This document shows, one piece after another, positions 32,539 to 43,048 of a stretch of DNA of 47,278 bases; position 1 is the first letter of the stretch; every line of letters starts with the position of its first letter. The position numbers and the translations under genes are program-made. Origin of the DNA: Limosilactobacillus alvi (GTDB lineage Bacteria; Bacillota; Bacilli; Lactobacillales; Lactobacillaceae). Location of the stretch: NCBI RefSeq assembly GCF_016900115.1, contig NZ_JACJJQ010000012.1:1-47278 (forward strand), written 5' to 3'. The notes under the pieces are model-generated. The model saw only the letters and a list, made by a program, of their open reading frames with translations, was not told the DNA's origin and did not search any database.

Positions 32539-33412
32539 ATGGAAGCACGCGAATTTTTATATCGGTTAAGTTTAGTTCGGGGCATTGGCCTTGTTACCAA
32601 AAGGTCCATCTGGAAGGCTGCTCAAGCTAGTCAGCGCTATGATGATTTAGCGGTTTTAGTAAGTGAAGTCGGCCTTAGCATGGATCATACAGCTGATTTG
32701 ATTGCTAATTTCTATGGAAGTGAATTAGACCAACAGTTAACCACAAATACGAAGGTCCCAAGTATTTGTATTCTTGACGACGAATATCCAGATCAGTTAA
32801 AAGAGATTGCTCATCCGCCACTAGTTCTTTACTACCAGGGTGATATCAGTCTACTAAAGAAACGGAGCTTAGCTGTTGTTGGAACGCGGAAGCAAATTCA
32901 GTATGGTCGGATGGCATCCAACTTATTGTTACCGGAGGTTGTAAAGCAGGGGTACCACTATTATTAGTGGTTTAGCTAGGGGGATGGACACAATTGCTCA
33001 TCAGTTTACCTTGGAAAACGGGGGGAAGACGATTGGGGTTATCGGAACGGGATTAGATCGGTTTTATCCCCTTGAAAACCAAGAATTACACCGCCAAGTT
33101 GCTGAAAAGGGAGTTTTAATTACTGAATATCCGCTGGGAAGTGAACCATTGCCTTACCATTTTCCAGAAAGAAATCGAATTATTGCTGGCTTATGCACGG
33201 CTTGCTTAGTATTGATGGCAAAAGAAAAGAGCGGTAGTTTGATTACAGCTAACCTTGCTTTACAAGAAAATCGAAATGTATTAGCGGTTCCGGGGTTAGT
33301 TACGGTGTCATATTCTGCTGGATGTAATCAATTAATTGCAGCGGGTGCTCGGTCAGCATTATCAAGTAAAGACATCTTAGAGGAATTGGCCACGCCGATT
33401 GCTGACAGATAG
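32539..33412 (+). pseudogene. dprA: DNA-processing protein DprA, frameshifted by one base
   Basis: DprA loads RecA onto incoming single-stranded DNA during natural transformation. The first frame (ATG 32539) covers the N-terminal helical domain and the start of the Rossmann fold (SLAVVGTRKQIQYGRM) and stops at 32965-32967. The second frame resumes with TIISGLARGMDTIAH, then IGVIGTGLDRFYP, HFPERNRIIAGL, SGSLITANLALQ and the C-terminal winged helix. Removing one C from the pair at 32955-32956 joins them into a normal 290-residue DprA. Unless this is a sequence error, RecA loading and thus competence should be lost. A restart at ATG 32984 lacks half the fold. Confidence 0.9.
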
Positions 33413-33456
33413 GTGTTTTTCTAGTAGAAAAAAAGTTATTGTTCAAAACATCGCCC

Positions 33457-33485
33457 TTGACACTTTTAACTTCTTGCTTTAATAA
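33457..33485 (+). promoter_or_regulatory. Promoter of topA
   Basis: A perfect -35 TTGACA (33457-33462), then TAATAA 17 bases later. The transcript would start near 33492, about 40 bases before the topA start. Confidence 0.6.
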
Positions 33486-33532
33486 TAATTGGAGAAGTAA
33501 AACAGCAAATATAAATGATAGGAGCCGATGAT

Positions 33533-35650
33533 TTGGCAACTAAAACGACAACTAAAAAGAAAACTACTAGAAAACGGACAACTAGCAACAAAAAGAAACT
33601 TGTGATTGTGGAATCACCTTCAAAAGCGAAAACAATTGGTAAGTATCTTGGGCGGACTTATAAAGTTGTGGCGAGTCTTGGCCATGTTCGTGACCTCCCG
33701 AAAAGTCGGATGGGGGTTGACATTGAGAATAATTATCAACCAGATTACATCTCAATTCGTGGAAAGGGTGACGTAATTAAAGAATTACGTAAAGATGCTA
33801 AGCAAGCTAAAGCAGTTTATTTGGCATCTGATCCGGATCGGGAAGGGGAAGCGATTGCTTGGCACGTTGCTAACCTTTTAAAGATGGATCCGGCCGAAAA
33901 GAATCGGGTTACCTTCAATGAAATTACTAAAGATGCGGTCAAGGAAGCTTTCAAAGAGCCTCGGACAATTAATATGGATCTAGTGGATGCCCAACAAGCC
34001 CGGCGGGTTTTAGATCGACTAGTTGGTTATTCAATCTCACCAATTCTCTGGAAAAAAGTTAAGAAGGGGCTTTCTGCTGGTCGGGTACAATCAGTTGCCC
34101 TCAACCTAATCATCAAGCGAGAAGAAGAAATTCGAAACTTTAAACCTGAAGAATACTGGACGATTGATGGAACCTTTCGAAAAGGGAAAACTGAATTTGA
34201 GGCAGCCTTCTATGGTCTAAATGGCAAGAAAGAAAAACTTCCTAATCAAGCATCAGTCCAAAAGATTTTAGCTTTAATTAATCGTAAACGACCTTTTGAA
34301 GTCGCTGATGTGACAAAAAAGGAACGGAAACGCCAACCCCAACCACCATTTACGACTTCAACCATGCAACAGGACGCCAACCGCCGGTTAAACTTCCGGA
34401 CGCGTAAGACGATGATGGCGGCCCAACAATTGTACGAAGGAATTAACATTGGCGAAGGGGCAGCGGTTGGGCTAATTACTTATATGCGGACCGACTCAAC
34501 CCGAATTGCAGCAATTGCAAAGCATGAAGCTTCGCAATTTATTCATGATGAATATGGGGTAAATTATGCGGCCACAAAGCCAGTAAAAGGAAAACTTCAA
34601 GAAGGGGCCCAGGACGCGCATGAAGCTATCCGGCCAACTTCAATCTTCCGGACACCAGCAAAGATGAAGCAGTATCTAACAAATGATCAATATAAGCTTT
34701 ATAACTTAATTTGGTGCCGATTTGTTGCAAGTCAAATGACGCCCCAAGTAATTGATACCGTAGCCGCTACATTAACTCAAAATGGGGTTGATTTCCGGGC
34801 CAATGGTTCGAAAGTTAAGTTTCCAGGATTTACTAAGGTTTACAAACGAGGGCAAGAAAAGGATAATTTATTACCAGAATTAGTTGTCGGGGATGCAGTC
34901 CAGTTAGTTGCTGATAATCCTGCTCAGCACTTTACCCAACCACCGGCCCGGTATACCGAAGCCGCTTTAGTTAAGACTTTGGAAGAAAACGGGGTTGGAC
35001 GGCCATCGACGTATGCACCAACTTTGGATACAATCCAACGGCGGTATTATGTTCGTTTAGAAGCGCGTCACTTTGAGCCAACTGAGTTAGGGGAAATTGT
35101 TAACCGCATTATCGTTGATCAATTCCCAGAAATTGTAAATGTTAAGTTTACCGCTGAAGTCGAAGGTAATCTTGACCAAATCGAAGAGGGGAAGAAGCAG
35201 TGGGTAAAGGTGGTTGATGATTTCTTCCGCCCATTTGAAAAAGAAGTTAAGACTGCAGAAGAACAGGTCGCAAAAATTGAGATGAAAGATCAGCTTGCAG
35301 GGATTAACTGTGACGTTTGTGGGGCCCCAATGGTCATCAAAATGAGCCGTTATGGTAAATTTTATGCCTGTTCGCGTTTCCCCGATTGTCGTAATACCCA
35401 AACAATTGTTAAGGATACTGGGATTACATGTCCAACATGTCACCAAGGAACTGTGATCGAACGAAAATCAAAGAAAAATCGAACTTTCTATGGTTGTTCC
35501 CGTTACCCAGAATGCGATTTTGTTTCATGGGATAAACCGGTTGGGCGGGACTGCCCAAAGGATGGCCACTTCTTAGTTGAAAAAAAGGTTAAAGGTGGTA
35601 AACAGATCGTTTGTCCAAATGGTGATTACGAAGAGCCAGTTCAAAAATAG
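33533..35650 (+). CDS. topA: DNA topoisomerase I
   Basis: 705 residues from TTG 33533, eight bases after AGGAG (33520-33524); ATG 33515 precedes the ribosome site. Relaxes negative supercoils. A Lys/Thr-rich N-tail leads to the Toprim domain ([25 protein letters not shown]). The active-site tyrosine lies in [13 protein letters not shown], followed by the [20 protein letters not shown] motif. The C-terminus has two Cys4 zinc ribbons (CDVCGAP...CSRFPDC and CPTCHQG...CSRYPEC) and a third Cys-poor one (CPKDGHF...CPNGDY). Confidence 0.96.
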   Translation: MATKTTTKKKTTRKRTTSNKKKLVIVESPSKAKTIGKYLGRTYKVVASLGHVRDLPKSRMGVDIENNYQPDYISIRGKGDVIKELRKDAKQAKAVYLASDPDREGEAIAWHVANLLKMDPAEKNRVTFNEITKDAVKEAFKEPRTINMDLVDAQQARRVLDRLVGYSISPILWKKVKKGLSAGRVQSVALNLIIKREEEIRNFKPEEYWTIDGTFRKGKTEFEAAFYGLNGKKEKLPNQASVQKILALINRKRPFEVADVTKKERKRQPQPPFTTSTMQQDANRRLNFRTRKTMMAAQQLYEGINIGEGAAVGLITYMRTDSTRIAAIAKHEASQFIHDEYGVNYAATKPVKGKLQEGAQDAHEAIRPTSIFRTPAKMKQYLTNDQYKLYNLIWCRFVASQMTPQVIDTVAATLTQNGVDFRANGSKVKFPGFTKVYKRGQEKDNLLPELVVGDAVQLVADNPAQHFTQPPARYTEAALVKTLEENGVGRPSTYAPTLDTIQRRYYVRLEARHFEPTELGEIVNRIIVDQFPEIVNVKFTAEVEGNLDQIEEGKKQWVKVVDDFFRPFEKEVKTAEEQVAKIEMKDQLAGINCDVCGAPMVIKMSRYGKFYACSRFPDCRNTQTIVKDTGITCPTCHQGTVIERKSKKNRTFYGCSRYPECDFVSWDKPVGRDCPKDGHFLVEKKVKGGKQIVCPNGDYEEPVQK

Positions 35651-35665
35651 AGCAGGGGTGAAAAG

Positions 35666-36520
35666 ATGATCGTATTAAAAAATGATCAACTTCAAGTTAA
35701 AATCGCTGAGCATGGTGCTGAATTTCAAAGTATTTCCGATGGAAAACGCGAATATCTTTGGCAAGCTGATCCAGCTAGTTGGCACCGTAAAGCACCGGTC
35801 CTTTTCCCTTTTGTTGGCCGACTGAAGGATAATCACTATACTTTTGCTGGTCAACAATTTGAACAAAAACAACATGGATTTGCCCGGGATATGGAATTTA
35901 AAGTCCTTAAGGCTTCACAAACTAAAGTTACCTTGCAGTTAAAAGATAGTCTAGCTACCCGGAAGCATTATCCGTTTGCGTTTGTGCTTGAAGTTACCTA
36001 TTCGCTCCAAGGAAAGCGGTTAGTAGTTGATTATCAAGTCAAAAATCCTAGTGCTGAGCAAACTTTACTTTATTCATTAGGTGCTCATCCGGGCTTTAAG
36101 ATAGTGGACCTCCAAAAAACTAGTTTGATAATTAGTCCGGCCAAAAATTATGGTCGAATTAAGCTGGATGGACCATTCAGCGATCTTGTTCATTGGGAAA
36201 ATCAAGATTTTACCCGGCCAATCAAGTTGAATCGCGACTTATTTAAAAATGATGCCATCATCTTAGCTACTGAACGTCAAGGGGTAACTGTAACCTTAAA
36301 AGAAACTGATAATCATGGGGTGCAATTAATTCAACCAGATGCACCTTTTGTGGCAATCTGGTCATCCTATCCCGCTCAAGGAGATTTTGTTTGCTTGGAA
36401 AGTTGGTGGGGAATTGCTGATTCCCTAACGAGTACTGGTAACCTAGAAAATAAGGCGGAAATTATGCGACTTGCACCTGGACATGACCGGCACCATCGAT
36501 ATGAAGTTGAGGTTTTTTGA
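35666..36520 (+). CDS. Aldose 1-epimerase family protein (LacX type)
   Basis: 284 residues with the galactose-mutarotase fold: GAEFQSISDGKREYLWQADPASWHRKAPVLFPFVGRLKDNHY, HGFARDMEF, SLGAHPGFKI and a closing WWGIADS. The His in HGFAR and the AHPGF pair match the catalytic residues of the family, and the LacX branch is indicated by the short N-terminus. The sugar substrate is unknown. It starts 15 bases after topA behind AGGGGTG and is followed by the inverted repeat element. Confidence 0.85.
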   Translation: MIVLKNDQLQVKIAEHGAEFQSISDGKREYLWQADPASWHRKAPVLFPFVGRLKDNHYTFAGQQFEQKQHGFARDMEFKVLKASQTKVTLQLKDSLATRKHYPFAFVLEVTYSLQGKRLVVDYQVKNPSAEQTLLYSLGAHPGFKIVDLQKTSLIISPAKNYGRIKLDGPFSDLVHWENQDFTRPIKLNRDLFKNDAIILATERQGVTVTLKETDNHGVQLIQPDAPFVAIWSSYPAQGDFVCLESWWGIADSLTSTGNLENKAEIMRLAPGHDRHHRYEVEVF

Positions 36521-36536
36521 GTCGACACAATTAAGT

Positions 36537-36736
36537 TAAAATAGAGAGAGGCCGGGAAGAAACTAATGTTTCTTCCCGGCCTCTTGTCATCTCCGAATGT
36601 TACTCAGTAACTAAGGTCAAAAAGCACGGCCTTAGTGGATAAGTGCGAACGAAAGGTCGATTCTAATGAACCAACCTTCGTCCTTCTTATCCCAACCAGG
36701 CCGTCAAGGAGCTTTTTTCCCAACCTCTCTATTTTA
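36537..36736 (-). repeat. MITE-like structured repeat, copy B (inverted relative to copy A)
   Basis: 200 bases with perfect 12-bp ends (TAAAATAGAGAG at 36537-36548, its complement at 36725-36736). The inner 17-bp hairpin spans 36547-36584. Its first three bases on the minus strand are the stop codon of plsY, so the element forms the plsY 3' end and would be part of that mRNA. Compared with copy A, two base pairs of the long hairpin change on both sides, keeping the pairing. Confidence 0.82.
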
Positions 36737-37354
36737 TTTTGCATCGTTTTTTTTACTAATATGATATACCAATCCGAAATGGACGAGGGATTCTTTACCA
36801 TGAATGATGCGGACAATATTTTCGCGATGGAGGTAAAAGACGGCCACCGTTAAGATTCCAGCAACCGTTGCCAAAATCCAGTCGTGAATATAAAGGGCAA
36901 TGACAAAAATGGTCGTCATCCCGATCATGCTTGCCATACTTGCCATTGAGGTAATTAAAAGTACCCCGATAAAGGTTGAAGCAGCTACTAAAAATAGTCC
37001 TGGATTATAAGCAAGCAAAATTCCGGCGCTGGTGGCAACGGCTTTTCCACCATGAAAATGGTCAAAGATTGAAACGGCATGTCCAATCGATGCGAATAAT
37101 CCGATTAAAAGAGGATTAACGTGGGGTTGGTGAAAAAGATACGGTTGACTAGCTGCTAATGTCCCTTTAAGGATATCCATGAAAAGAACAACTATCCCAG
37201 CCTTAAAACCAAGAACCCGGAAGGTGTTAGTAGTTCCAATGTTGCCGCTACCTTCCTTAGTAATATCTTTATGATAAAAAACCTTACCAATCCAAAGACC
37301 CGAGGGAATTGAACCGAGTAGGTAGGCAATAATAATCATTAAAATAATTAGCAT
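36734..37354 (-). CDS. plsY: Glycerol-3-phosphate acyltransferase PlsY
   Basis: 206 residues, integral membrane enzyme that acylates glycerol-3-phosphate with acyl-phosphate in the first step of phospholipid synthesis. The three active loops are present: [29 protein letters not shown] and [14 protein letters not shown] (phosphate-binding GGK). About five to six membrane spans. AAGGAG precedes ATG 37354. It is divergent from parE, the usual lactobacillus arrangement. The stop codon lies in the inverted end of the repeat element. Confidence 0.95.
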   Translation of the reverse strand: MLIILMIIIAYLLGSIPSGLWIGKVFYHKDITKEGSGNIGTTNTFRVLGFKAGIVVLFMDILKGTLAASQPYLFHQPHVNPLLIGLFASIGHAVSIFDHFHGGKAVATSAGILLAYNPGLFLVAASTFIGVLLITSMASMASMIGMTTIFVIALYIHDWILATVAGILTVAVFYLHRENIVRIIHGKESLVHFGLVYHISKKNDAK

Positions 37355-37484
37355 TTCAAAACTCCTTTTTTACATGCCTTGTTAATATACCACGCTTTGC
37401 TAAAACTGACCAGCAGGGCACAAATGTTTGATTTTCGTTTGCAATCGGTCACGTTTTTGCGTATCCTAGTAATTGTTATTTTAT

Positions 37485-37524
37485 AGTTTGGGCTCAGGAG
37501 GGAACCTTCTTCCTGACTCAAACT
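37485..37524 (+). other. Hairpin in the parE leader
   Basis: AGTTTGGGCTCAGG (37485-37498) pairs with CCTGACTCAAACT (37512-37524). It ends just before the parE ribosome site GAGGAGG, so it may affect translation or mRNA stability, or act as a weak terminator toward plsY. Confidence 0.4.
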
Positions 37525-37545
37525 TAGAGGAGGAAGTTGACATTT

Positions 37546-39513
37546 ATGGCAACACAAAAATATGATGAGTCCTCAATCAAAATTTTAAAGGGCTTAGAAG
37601 CGGTCCGTAAACGGCCCGGGATGTATATCGGTTCAACTGATACGCATGGACTCCATCACTTGGTCTATGAAATTTTAGATAATGCAGTTGACGAAGCCTT
37701 ATCGGGCTTTGGTGATGAGATTGCAGTAACCATTGAAAAAGATAACTCAATTACGGTTCAAGACCACGGACGGGGGATGCCAGTTGGAATGCACCCGAGT
37801 GGTAAACCAACTCCTGAAGTTATCATGACGGTTTTGCATGCTGGGGGGAAGTTTGGCCAAGCTGATGGATATAAAACCTCTGGTGGGCTCCACGGGGTCG
37901 GAGCTTCGGTTGTAAATGCTCTTTCAACCTCGCTAACCTTAACAATTGTGCGAGATCACGTTCGGTACCAGGAAAAGTTTAAAGATGGCGGTCACCCTGT
38001 TGGTACTCTTGAAAAAATCGGAAAAACTCGTGAAGGCAATGGGACAACGGTGACTTTTAAGCCGGATCCAACGATTTTTACGACGACGATTTATGATTAC
38101 AACACGATCGCAATTCGCCTGCGAGAAGCAGCCTTTTTATTAAAGGGTGTTAAATTGACCTTAACTGACAAGCGGGAAGGTCAAGAACGTGCAGACACCT
38201 TTCAATATGAACATGGTCTTGAGGACTTTGTCACTTACTTAAACGAAGGAAAAGATACTTTAGGGCAGGTACTTTCCTTTAGTGGTAAGGTTGATGGCGT
38301 TGAAGTGGATGTCGCTGCTCAATATAATGATGGCTATACCGAAAATATTCTTTCCTTTGTTAACAACGTGCGGACGCCAGGCGGAGGGACCCACGAAGCT
38401 GGTTTCCGTAGTGCATGGACGAAATCTTTTAATGAATTTGCCCGGAAGGTTAATTTATTGAAGGAAAAAGATAAAAATCTTGAAGGAAGCGACGTTCGGG
38501 AAGGCTTAACAGCTGTTATTTCGGTTCGAGTACCAGAACGATTATTGCAATTTGAAGGTCAAACTAAAGGCAAACTCGGTACCCCAGAGGCTCGGAAAAT
38601 AGTTGATATCGTTGTTAGCGAACAACTAGGTTATGCCTTGATGGAAAAAGGTGAGTTTGCTCAAGAGCTAATCAAAAAAGCAATTAAGGCGCGGCAGGCC
38701 CGGGAAGCAGCCCGGAAAGCCCGGGATCTTTCTCGAAATGGCAAACGCCGGAGTAAAAAAGAACGGAATTTATCCGGCAAGTTAACTCCTGCCCAATCAA
38801 AGAATGCCAAGAAAAATGAGCTTTTCTTGGTTGAAGGTGATTCAGCTGGGGGAAGTGCTAAGCAGGGACGAGATCGAAAGTTCCAAGCAATCCTACCACT
38901 CCGGGGAAAAGTCTTAAACACTGAAAAAGCCAAGTTAGACGATGTTTTAAAAAACGAAGAATTGAATACGATCATTTACACTGTTGGTGCTGGGGCAGGG
39001 AGTGATTTTGATGTTGCGGATTCAAATTACGATAAGATTATTATCATGACCGATGCTGACGATGATGGGGCCCATATTCAGATTTTGCTACTAACTTTCT
39101 TCTATAAGTACATGCGGCCAATGATCGAAGCCGGTAAAATCTACATTGCTTTACCACCACTATACCGCTATCAATCTGGTCGTGGTGCCAAGACAAAAGT
39201 TGAATATGCTTGGACTAACGAAGAATTAACTCAGTTAACAAAGCATCATCGTGGCGGTTCTCTCCAACGCTTTAAGGGGCTTGGTGAAATGAATGCGGAC
39301 CAACTTTGGGAAACGACTATGAATCCAGAAACACGGACTTTAATTCGAGTTCGGATTGAAGACGCGGCGTTAGCGGAGAAACGGGTGACAACCTTGATGG
39401 GAAATAAGGTTGAACCACGGCGGGAATGGATTGAAGATAATGTTCAATTTACAGTTGCTGATGACCAAGCTTCTGATCAATTAGTTGAATCCCAAGGACT
39501 GGGAAAAAAGTAG
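37546..39513 (+). CDS. parE: DNA topoisomerase IV subunit B
   Basis: 655 residues from ATG 37546 (GAGGAGG upstream). GHKL ATPase domain: EAVRKRPGMYIGSTD, LDNAVDEALSGF, DHGRGMPVG, GGLHGVGASVVNAL. Toprim domain: LFLVEGDSAGGSAKQGRDR and TDADDDGAHIQ, with a C-terminal LQRFKGLGEMN. The first Toprim motif with EGDSAGGSA is common to GyrB and ParE; the neighbouring parC and plsY identify it as ParE. It decatenates daughter chromosomes together with ParC. Confidence 0.95.
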   Translation: MATQKYDESSIKILKGLEAVRKRPGMYIGSTDTHGLHHLVYEILDNAVDEALSGFGDEIAVTIEKDNSITVQDHGRGMPVGMHPSGKPTPEVIMTVLHAGGKFGQADGYKTSGGLHGVGASVVNALSTSLTLTIVRDHVRYQEKFKDGGHPVGTLEKIGKTREGNGTTVTFKPDPTIFTTTIYDYNTIAIRLREAAFLLKGVKLTLTDKREGQERADTFQYEHGLEDFVTYLNEGKDTLGQVLSFSGKVDGVEVDVAAQYNDGYTENILSFVNNVRTPGGGTHEAGFRSAWTKSFNEFARKVNLLKEKDKNLEGSDVREGLTAVISVRVPERLLQFEGQTKGKLGTPEARKIVDIVVSEQLGYALMEKGEFAQELIKKAIKARQAREAARKARDLSRNGKRRSKKERNLSGKLTPAQSKNAKKNELFLVEGDSAGGSAKQGRDRKFQAILPLRGKVLNTEKAKLDDVLKNEELNTIIYTVGAGAGSDFDVADSNYDKIIIMTDADDDGAHIQILLLTFFYKYMRPMIEAGKIYIALPPLYRYQSGRGAKTKVEYAWTNEELTQLTKHHRGGSLQRFKGLGEMNADQLWETTMNPETRTLIRVRIEDAALAEKRVTTLMGNKVEPRREWIEDNVQFTVADDQASDQLVESQGLGKK

Positions 39514-39527
39514 AAAGGAAGTAGCTT

Positions 39528-41984
39528 GTGGAAACACGAATTGAAGAACGTACATTAGAAGATTTAATGGGCGATCGCTTTGGTCGCTACTCAAAATCAA
39601 TTATTCAGGAACGAGCCCTTCCGGATATTCGTGATGGTTTGAAGCCAGTTCAACGGCGGATCCTTTTCGCCATGAACAAGGATGGTAATACTTTTGATAA
39701 GGGATTTCGAAAATCAGCTAAGTCGGTTGGGAATGTCATGGGGAATTTTCACCCTCATGGAGATTCGTCAATTTATGAAGCCTTAGTTCGGTTAAGTCAG
39801 GATTGGAAAATACGGGAACCATTAGTTGAAATGCACGGAAATAATGGTTCGATGGATGGGGATCCAGCAGCGGCCATGCGGTATACTGAAGCGCGGTTAA
39901 GTAAAATCAGTAATTTGATGTTGCAAGATATCGATAAAGATACTGTTCCAATGACGTTGAATTTTGATGATACTGAAAAGGAACCGATTGTTTTACCAGC
40001 ACGGATGCCAAACCTATTTGTCAATGGAGCAACCGGGATTTCAGCGGGGTATGCGACTGAAATTCCACCCCACAACCTTGGTGAATTAATTGATGCCTTA
40101 ATTTACTTATTAGGTCATCCGCAAGCTACAACGGCTGATTTGATGGAATTTGTTCCCGGACCCGATTTTCCAACGGGTGGGATTGTCCAAGGAATCGAAG
40201 GGATTCAAAAAGCCTACGAAACCGGGCGGGGACGGATCGTTGTCCGGGCAAAGACTGCAATTGAAGAATTACGAGGTGGTCGGCAACAAATCGTCGTGAC
40301 TGAAATTCCATACGAAGTGAATAAGGCCCAGTTGGTTAAGCGGATTAATGATTTACGGTTAGCAAAAAAAGTTGAAGGAATTGCTGATGCCCGGGATGAG
40401 ACTGACCGGAGCGGTTTGCGAATTGCCATTGAATTAAAGAAAAATGCAGATGCTACTGGAATTTTAAATTATTTGTTAATGAATACCGATCTGCAGATTA
40501 ATTACAACTTTAACATGGTCGCAATCGATGATCATCGGCCAGTTCGGGTTGGCTTGAAGCATTACTTAGGTGCTTACCTAGCTTTCCAACAATCAGTAAT
40601 TACCAAACGAACTGAGTACAAGCAAAAAAAGGCTCAGGAACGATTGCACATTGTTGAAGGATTGATCAAAGCCCTGTCAATCCTCGACCAAGTAATTAAA
40701 ACGATTCGGGCAAGTAAAAATAAGGCTGATGCCCAAGCTAATTTAGTAAGGGAGTATGGTTTCACAGATACTCAAGCAGGCGCAATTGTAGCTTTGCAAT
40801 TGTACCGGTTAACCAATACTGATGTAACGGCCTTAAATGATGAAGCTGATCGTTTACAAAAATCATTAGCCGAATATCACTTGATCTTAAACGATGCTAA
40901 AGAACTTAATAAGGTTCTTCGGCAAGAATTACGAGCAGTTAAAAAGGAATTTGCAACTCCCCGGCAGACCCAAATTGAGGCCCATGTTGAAAAACTTACC
41001 GTTGATACAAAGGTTACGGTGGCAGATGAAGATGTGATTGTTCTTGTATCAGCAGCTGGTTACATCAAACGGACTAGTCTCCGGAGTTTTAATGCCTCTC
41101 CGCTAGACGAGAACGGTCTTAAAGAGGATGATTATCCGCTGTTGATTCAACAAACTAATACCTTAGCTCATCTCTTTGTTTTTACTAGCCATGGGCATCT
41201 AATTTACCGGCCAGTGCATGAACTATTTGATGCAAAATGGAAAGAGACGGGGGAACACCTTTCCCAAACGATTGGGCTCCAAGATGATGAGAAAATCGTT
41301 AGTGCAATGCTTTTTGAGAGTTTAGATCAAGCTGGAACGGTGATTTTGGCTTCAAGTGATGGTCAAATTAAGCAAACCGCCTTTAAAGAAATTGTCCCTG
41401 GTTCCCGTTATAAGAGTCATGCAAGTCAAATTATGAAACTTCATTCAGATGCTGAACGGTTAATAAATGCAATCTACTGTGATCCAACTTATGCTAATCA
41501 AAGTATTGTCACAATTAGTCGAACTGGCTATGCTTTACGGTTTGCAGTCGATGAAGTGCCAGTGCAAAGTACTCGAACAGCGGGTGTTCGGGCAATTAAC
41601 TTAAAGGAAAATGATACGTTAGCCAACATCGCTTTAGTTAGTGATGAATCACGGTTAGCGATCATAACGCAACGGGGAGCTTACAAGGCAATGGCCGTTA
41701 GTGAACTTGAAGTTGGTACGCGGGCAAGACGGGGAAACCTAATTCTTCATCGCTTGAAGAATGCCCACTTAGTGGTTGACTTTTTGGCTTATCCAGCTGA
41801 TTTTACTGGTTCACTAGAAATTATTACTAACCGGCCAGTCATTCAGGACGTGCAAGTTACTGATCATCACCTTGGCGCGCCAAAATCAAATGGTAGTTTT
41901 GTAATTGATGATGAAAGCCAAGGCCAACCAGTCCGGATTCAGTTCAAGCAAGTGGTTGCTCAAGGAGAGCAAAGCTTAGTTTAA
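39528..41984 (+). CDS. parC: DNA topoisomerase IV subunit A
   Basis: 818 residues from GTG 39528 (AAAGGAAG upstream), 14 bases after parE. The breakage-reunion domain holds the quinolone-region pattern KSAKSVGNVMGNFHPHGDSSIYEALVRLSQDW, with Ser and Glu at the usual resistance positions, and the catalytic tyrosine in AAAMRYTEARLSK. The C-terminal beta-pinwheel wraps DNA (VLVSAAGYIKRTS, IVTISRTGYALRF). It completes the topoisomerase IV pair. Confidence 0.95.
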   Translation: METRIEERTLEDLMGDRFGRYSKSIIQERALPDIRDGLKPVQRRILFAMNKDGNTFDKGFRKSAKSVGNVMGNFHPHGDSSIYEALVRLSQDWKIREPLVEMHGNNGSMDGDPAAAMRYTEARLSKISNLMLQDIDKDTVPMTLNFDDTEKEPIVLPARMPNLFVNGATGISAGYATEIPPHNLGELIDALIYLLGHPQATTADLMEFVPGPDFPTGGIVQGIEGIQKAYETGRGRIVVRAKTAIEELRGGRQQIVVTEIPYEVNKAQLVKRINDLRLAKKVEGIADARDETDRSGLRIAIELKKNADATGILNYLLMNTDLQINYNFNMVAIDDHRPVRVGLKHYLGAYLAFQQSVITKRTEYKQKKAQERLHIVEGLIKALSILDQVIKTIRASKNKADAQANLVREYGFTDTQAGAIVALQLYRLTNTDVTALNDEADRLQKSLAEYHLILNDAKELNKVLRQELRAVKKEFATPRQTQIEAHVEKLTVDTKVTVADEDVIVLVSAAGYIKRTSLRSFNASPLDENGLKEDDYPLLIQQTNTLAHLFVFTSHGHLIYRPVHELFDAKWKETGEHLSQTIGLQDDEKIVSAMLFESLDQAGTVILASSDGQIKQTAFKEIVPGSRYKSHASQIMKLHSDAERLINAIYCDPTYANQSIVTISRTGYALRFAVDEVPVQSTRTAGVRAINLKENDTLANIALVSDESRLAIITQRGAYKAMAVSELEVGTRARRGNLILHRLKNAHLVVDFLAYPADFTGSLEIITNRPVIQDVQVTDHHLGAPKSNGSFVIDDESQGQPVRIQFKQVVAQGEQSLV

Positions 41985-42011
41985 CCGCTTAATTTTTTTG
42001 ATTAGCCCCTG

Positions 42012-42038
42012 TTGAATAACACGAGCTCGTGATATTAT
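42012..42038 (+). promoter_or_regulatory. Promoter-like region of ppaC with 12-bp palindrome
   Basis: TTGAAT (42012-42017) and TATTAT (42033-42038) lie 15 bases apart, with the perfect palindrome CACGAGCTCGTG (42020-42031) between them. A protein bound there would block the polymerase, or compensate for the short gap. Confidence 0.45.
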
Positions 42039-42087
42039 TAAAGTATCGAGTGCAAATCGCACCAAAATTGGAGGAGGAATCCGCAAA

Positions 42088-43017
42088 ATGAGTAAAGAAT
42101 TAGTCTTCGGTCACCAAAAGCCAGATACAGATACGATTGCTGCTGCAATGGCTTACTCTTACTACCAAAACCAACTAGGCTATGAAACAGAAGCTGTTGC
42201 TTTGGGCGAACCAAATGATGAAACTAAGTACGCCTTAAAAGCCTTTGATCTGGTTGCGCCACGTATTATTACCACGGCGGCAAATGAGGTTGCAAAGGTA
42301 ATGTTGGTTGACCATAACGAACCACAACAAAGTGTTTCTGACATTGATAAGGTTCAGGTAACCCACGTTATTGATCACCACCGGATTAATGGTTTTAATA
42401 CGGCTGCACCGCTTTACATGAATGTTCGGCCATATGGATGTGTAAGTACGGTTCTTTATGAAATGTTTATGGATAAGCACATTGATATTCCTGCTAACTT
42501 GGCGGGAATGATGCTTTCAGCCATCATTTCTGATACCTTACTTCTGAAGTCTCCAACGACGACTGATCACGATAAGGAAGCCGTGTACGCCTTGGCTAAG
42601 TTGGCTGGGGTTGACTACGAAGAATACGGTTTGGAAATGCTAAAGGCCGGAACAAACCTCGCTGCAAAGTCTGATAACGAGATTGTTGATGGGGATGCAA
42701 AGACCTTTGAAATGGGCGATTTGACTTTACGAATTGGTCAAGTTAATACCGTTGATTTAAACGATGTTTTTGCTCGCCAAGCAGATCTTGAAAAGGCAAT
42801 GCAAACTTTAATGGATGCTAACGGTTATGACACATTTGTTTTGATTGTTACTAACATTCTTAACAGTGATTCCGATCTCTTAGTATTGGGTAAGGATACT
42901 GACAAAGTTGCCCAAGCCTTTGGTAAGGAATTGGATGCTAACCACCGGATTAACTTACCTGGGGTAGTTTCCCGAAAGAAGCAAGTGGTTCCACCATTGA
43001 CGGAAGTATTGGGATAA
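42088..43017 (+). CDS. ppaC: Manganese-dependent inorganic pyrophosphatase
   Basis: 309 residues, family II (DHH) pyrophosphatase. Seen: [20 protein letters not shown] (metal-binding His and Asp residues), [21 protein letters not shown] (the DHH motif), and [10 protein letters not shown] near the end, which contacts pyrophosphate. It hydrolyses PPi in the cytoplasm and drives biosynthetic reactions. GGAGGAGG precedes ATG 42088. A strong terminator ends the gene. Confidence 0.96.
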   Translation: MSKELVFGHQKPDTDTIAAAMAYSYYQNQLGYETEAVALGEPNDETKYALKAFDLVAPRIITTAANEVAKVMLVDHNEPQQSVSDIDKVQVTHVIDHHRINGFNTAAPLYMNVRPYGCVSTVLYEMFMDKHIDIPANLAGMMLSAIISDTLLLKSPTTTDHDKEAVYALAKLAGVDYEEYGLEMLKAGTNLAAKSDNEIVDGDAKTFEMGDLTLRIGQVNTVDLNDVFARQADLEKAMQTLMDANGYDTFVLIVTNILNSDSDLLVLGKDTDKVAQAFGKELDANHRINLPGVVSRKKQVVPPLTEVLG

Positions 43018-43048
43018 GCTAATCGTAGTTTAATAACAAATTAAAGCG

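Noticed and set aside
36635-36853. Small frames inside repeat copy B
   Set aside because: They cover the hairpins of the non-coding repeat and differ from what copy A would encode.
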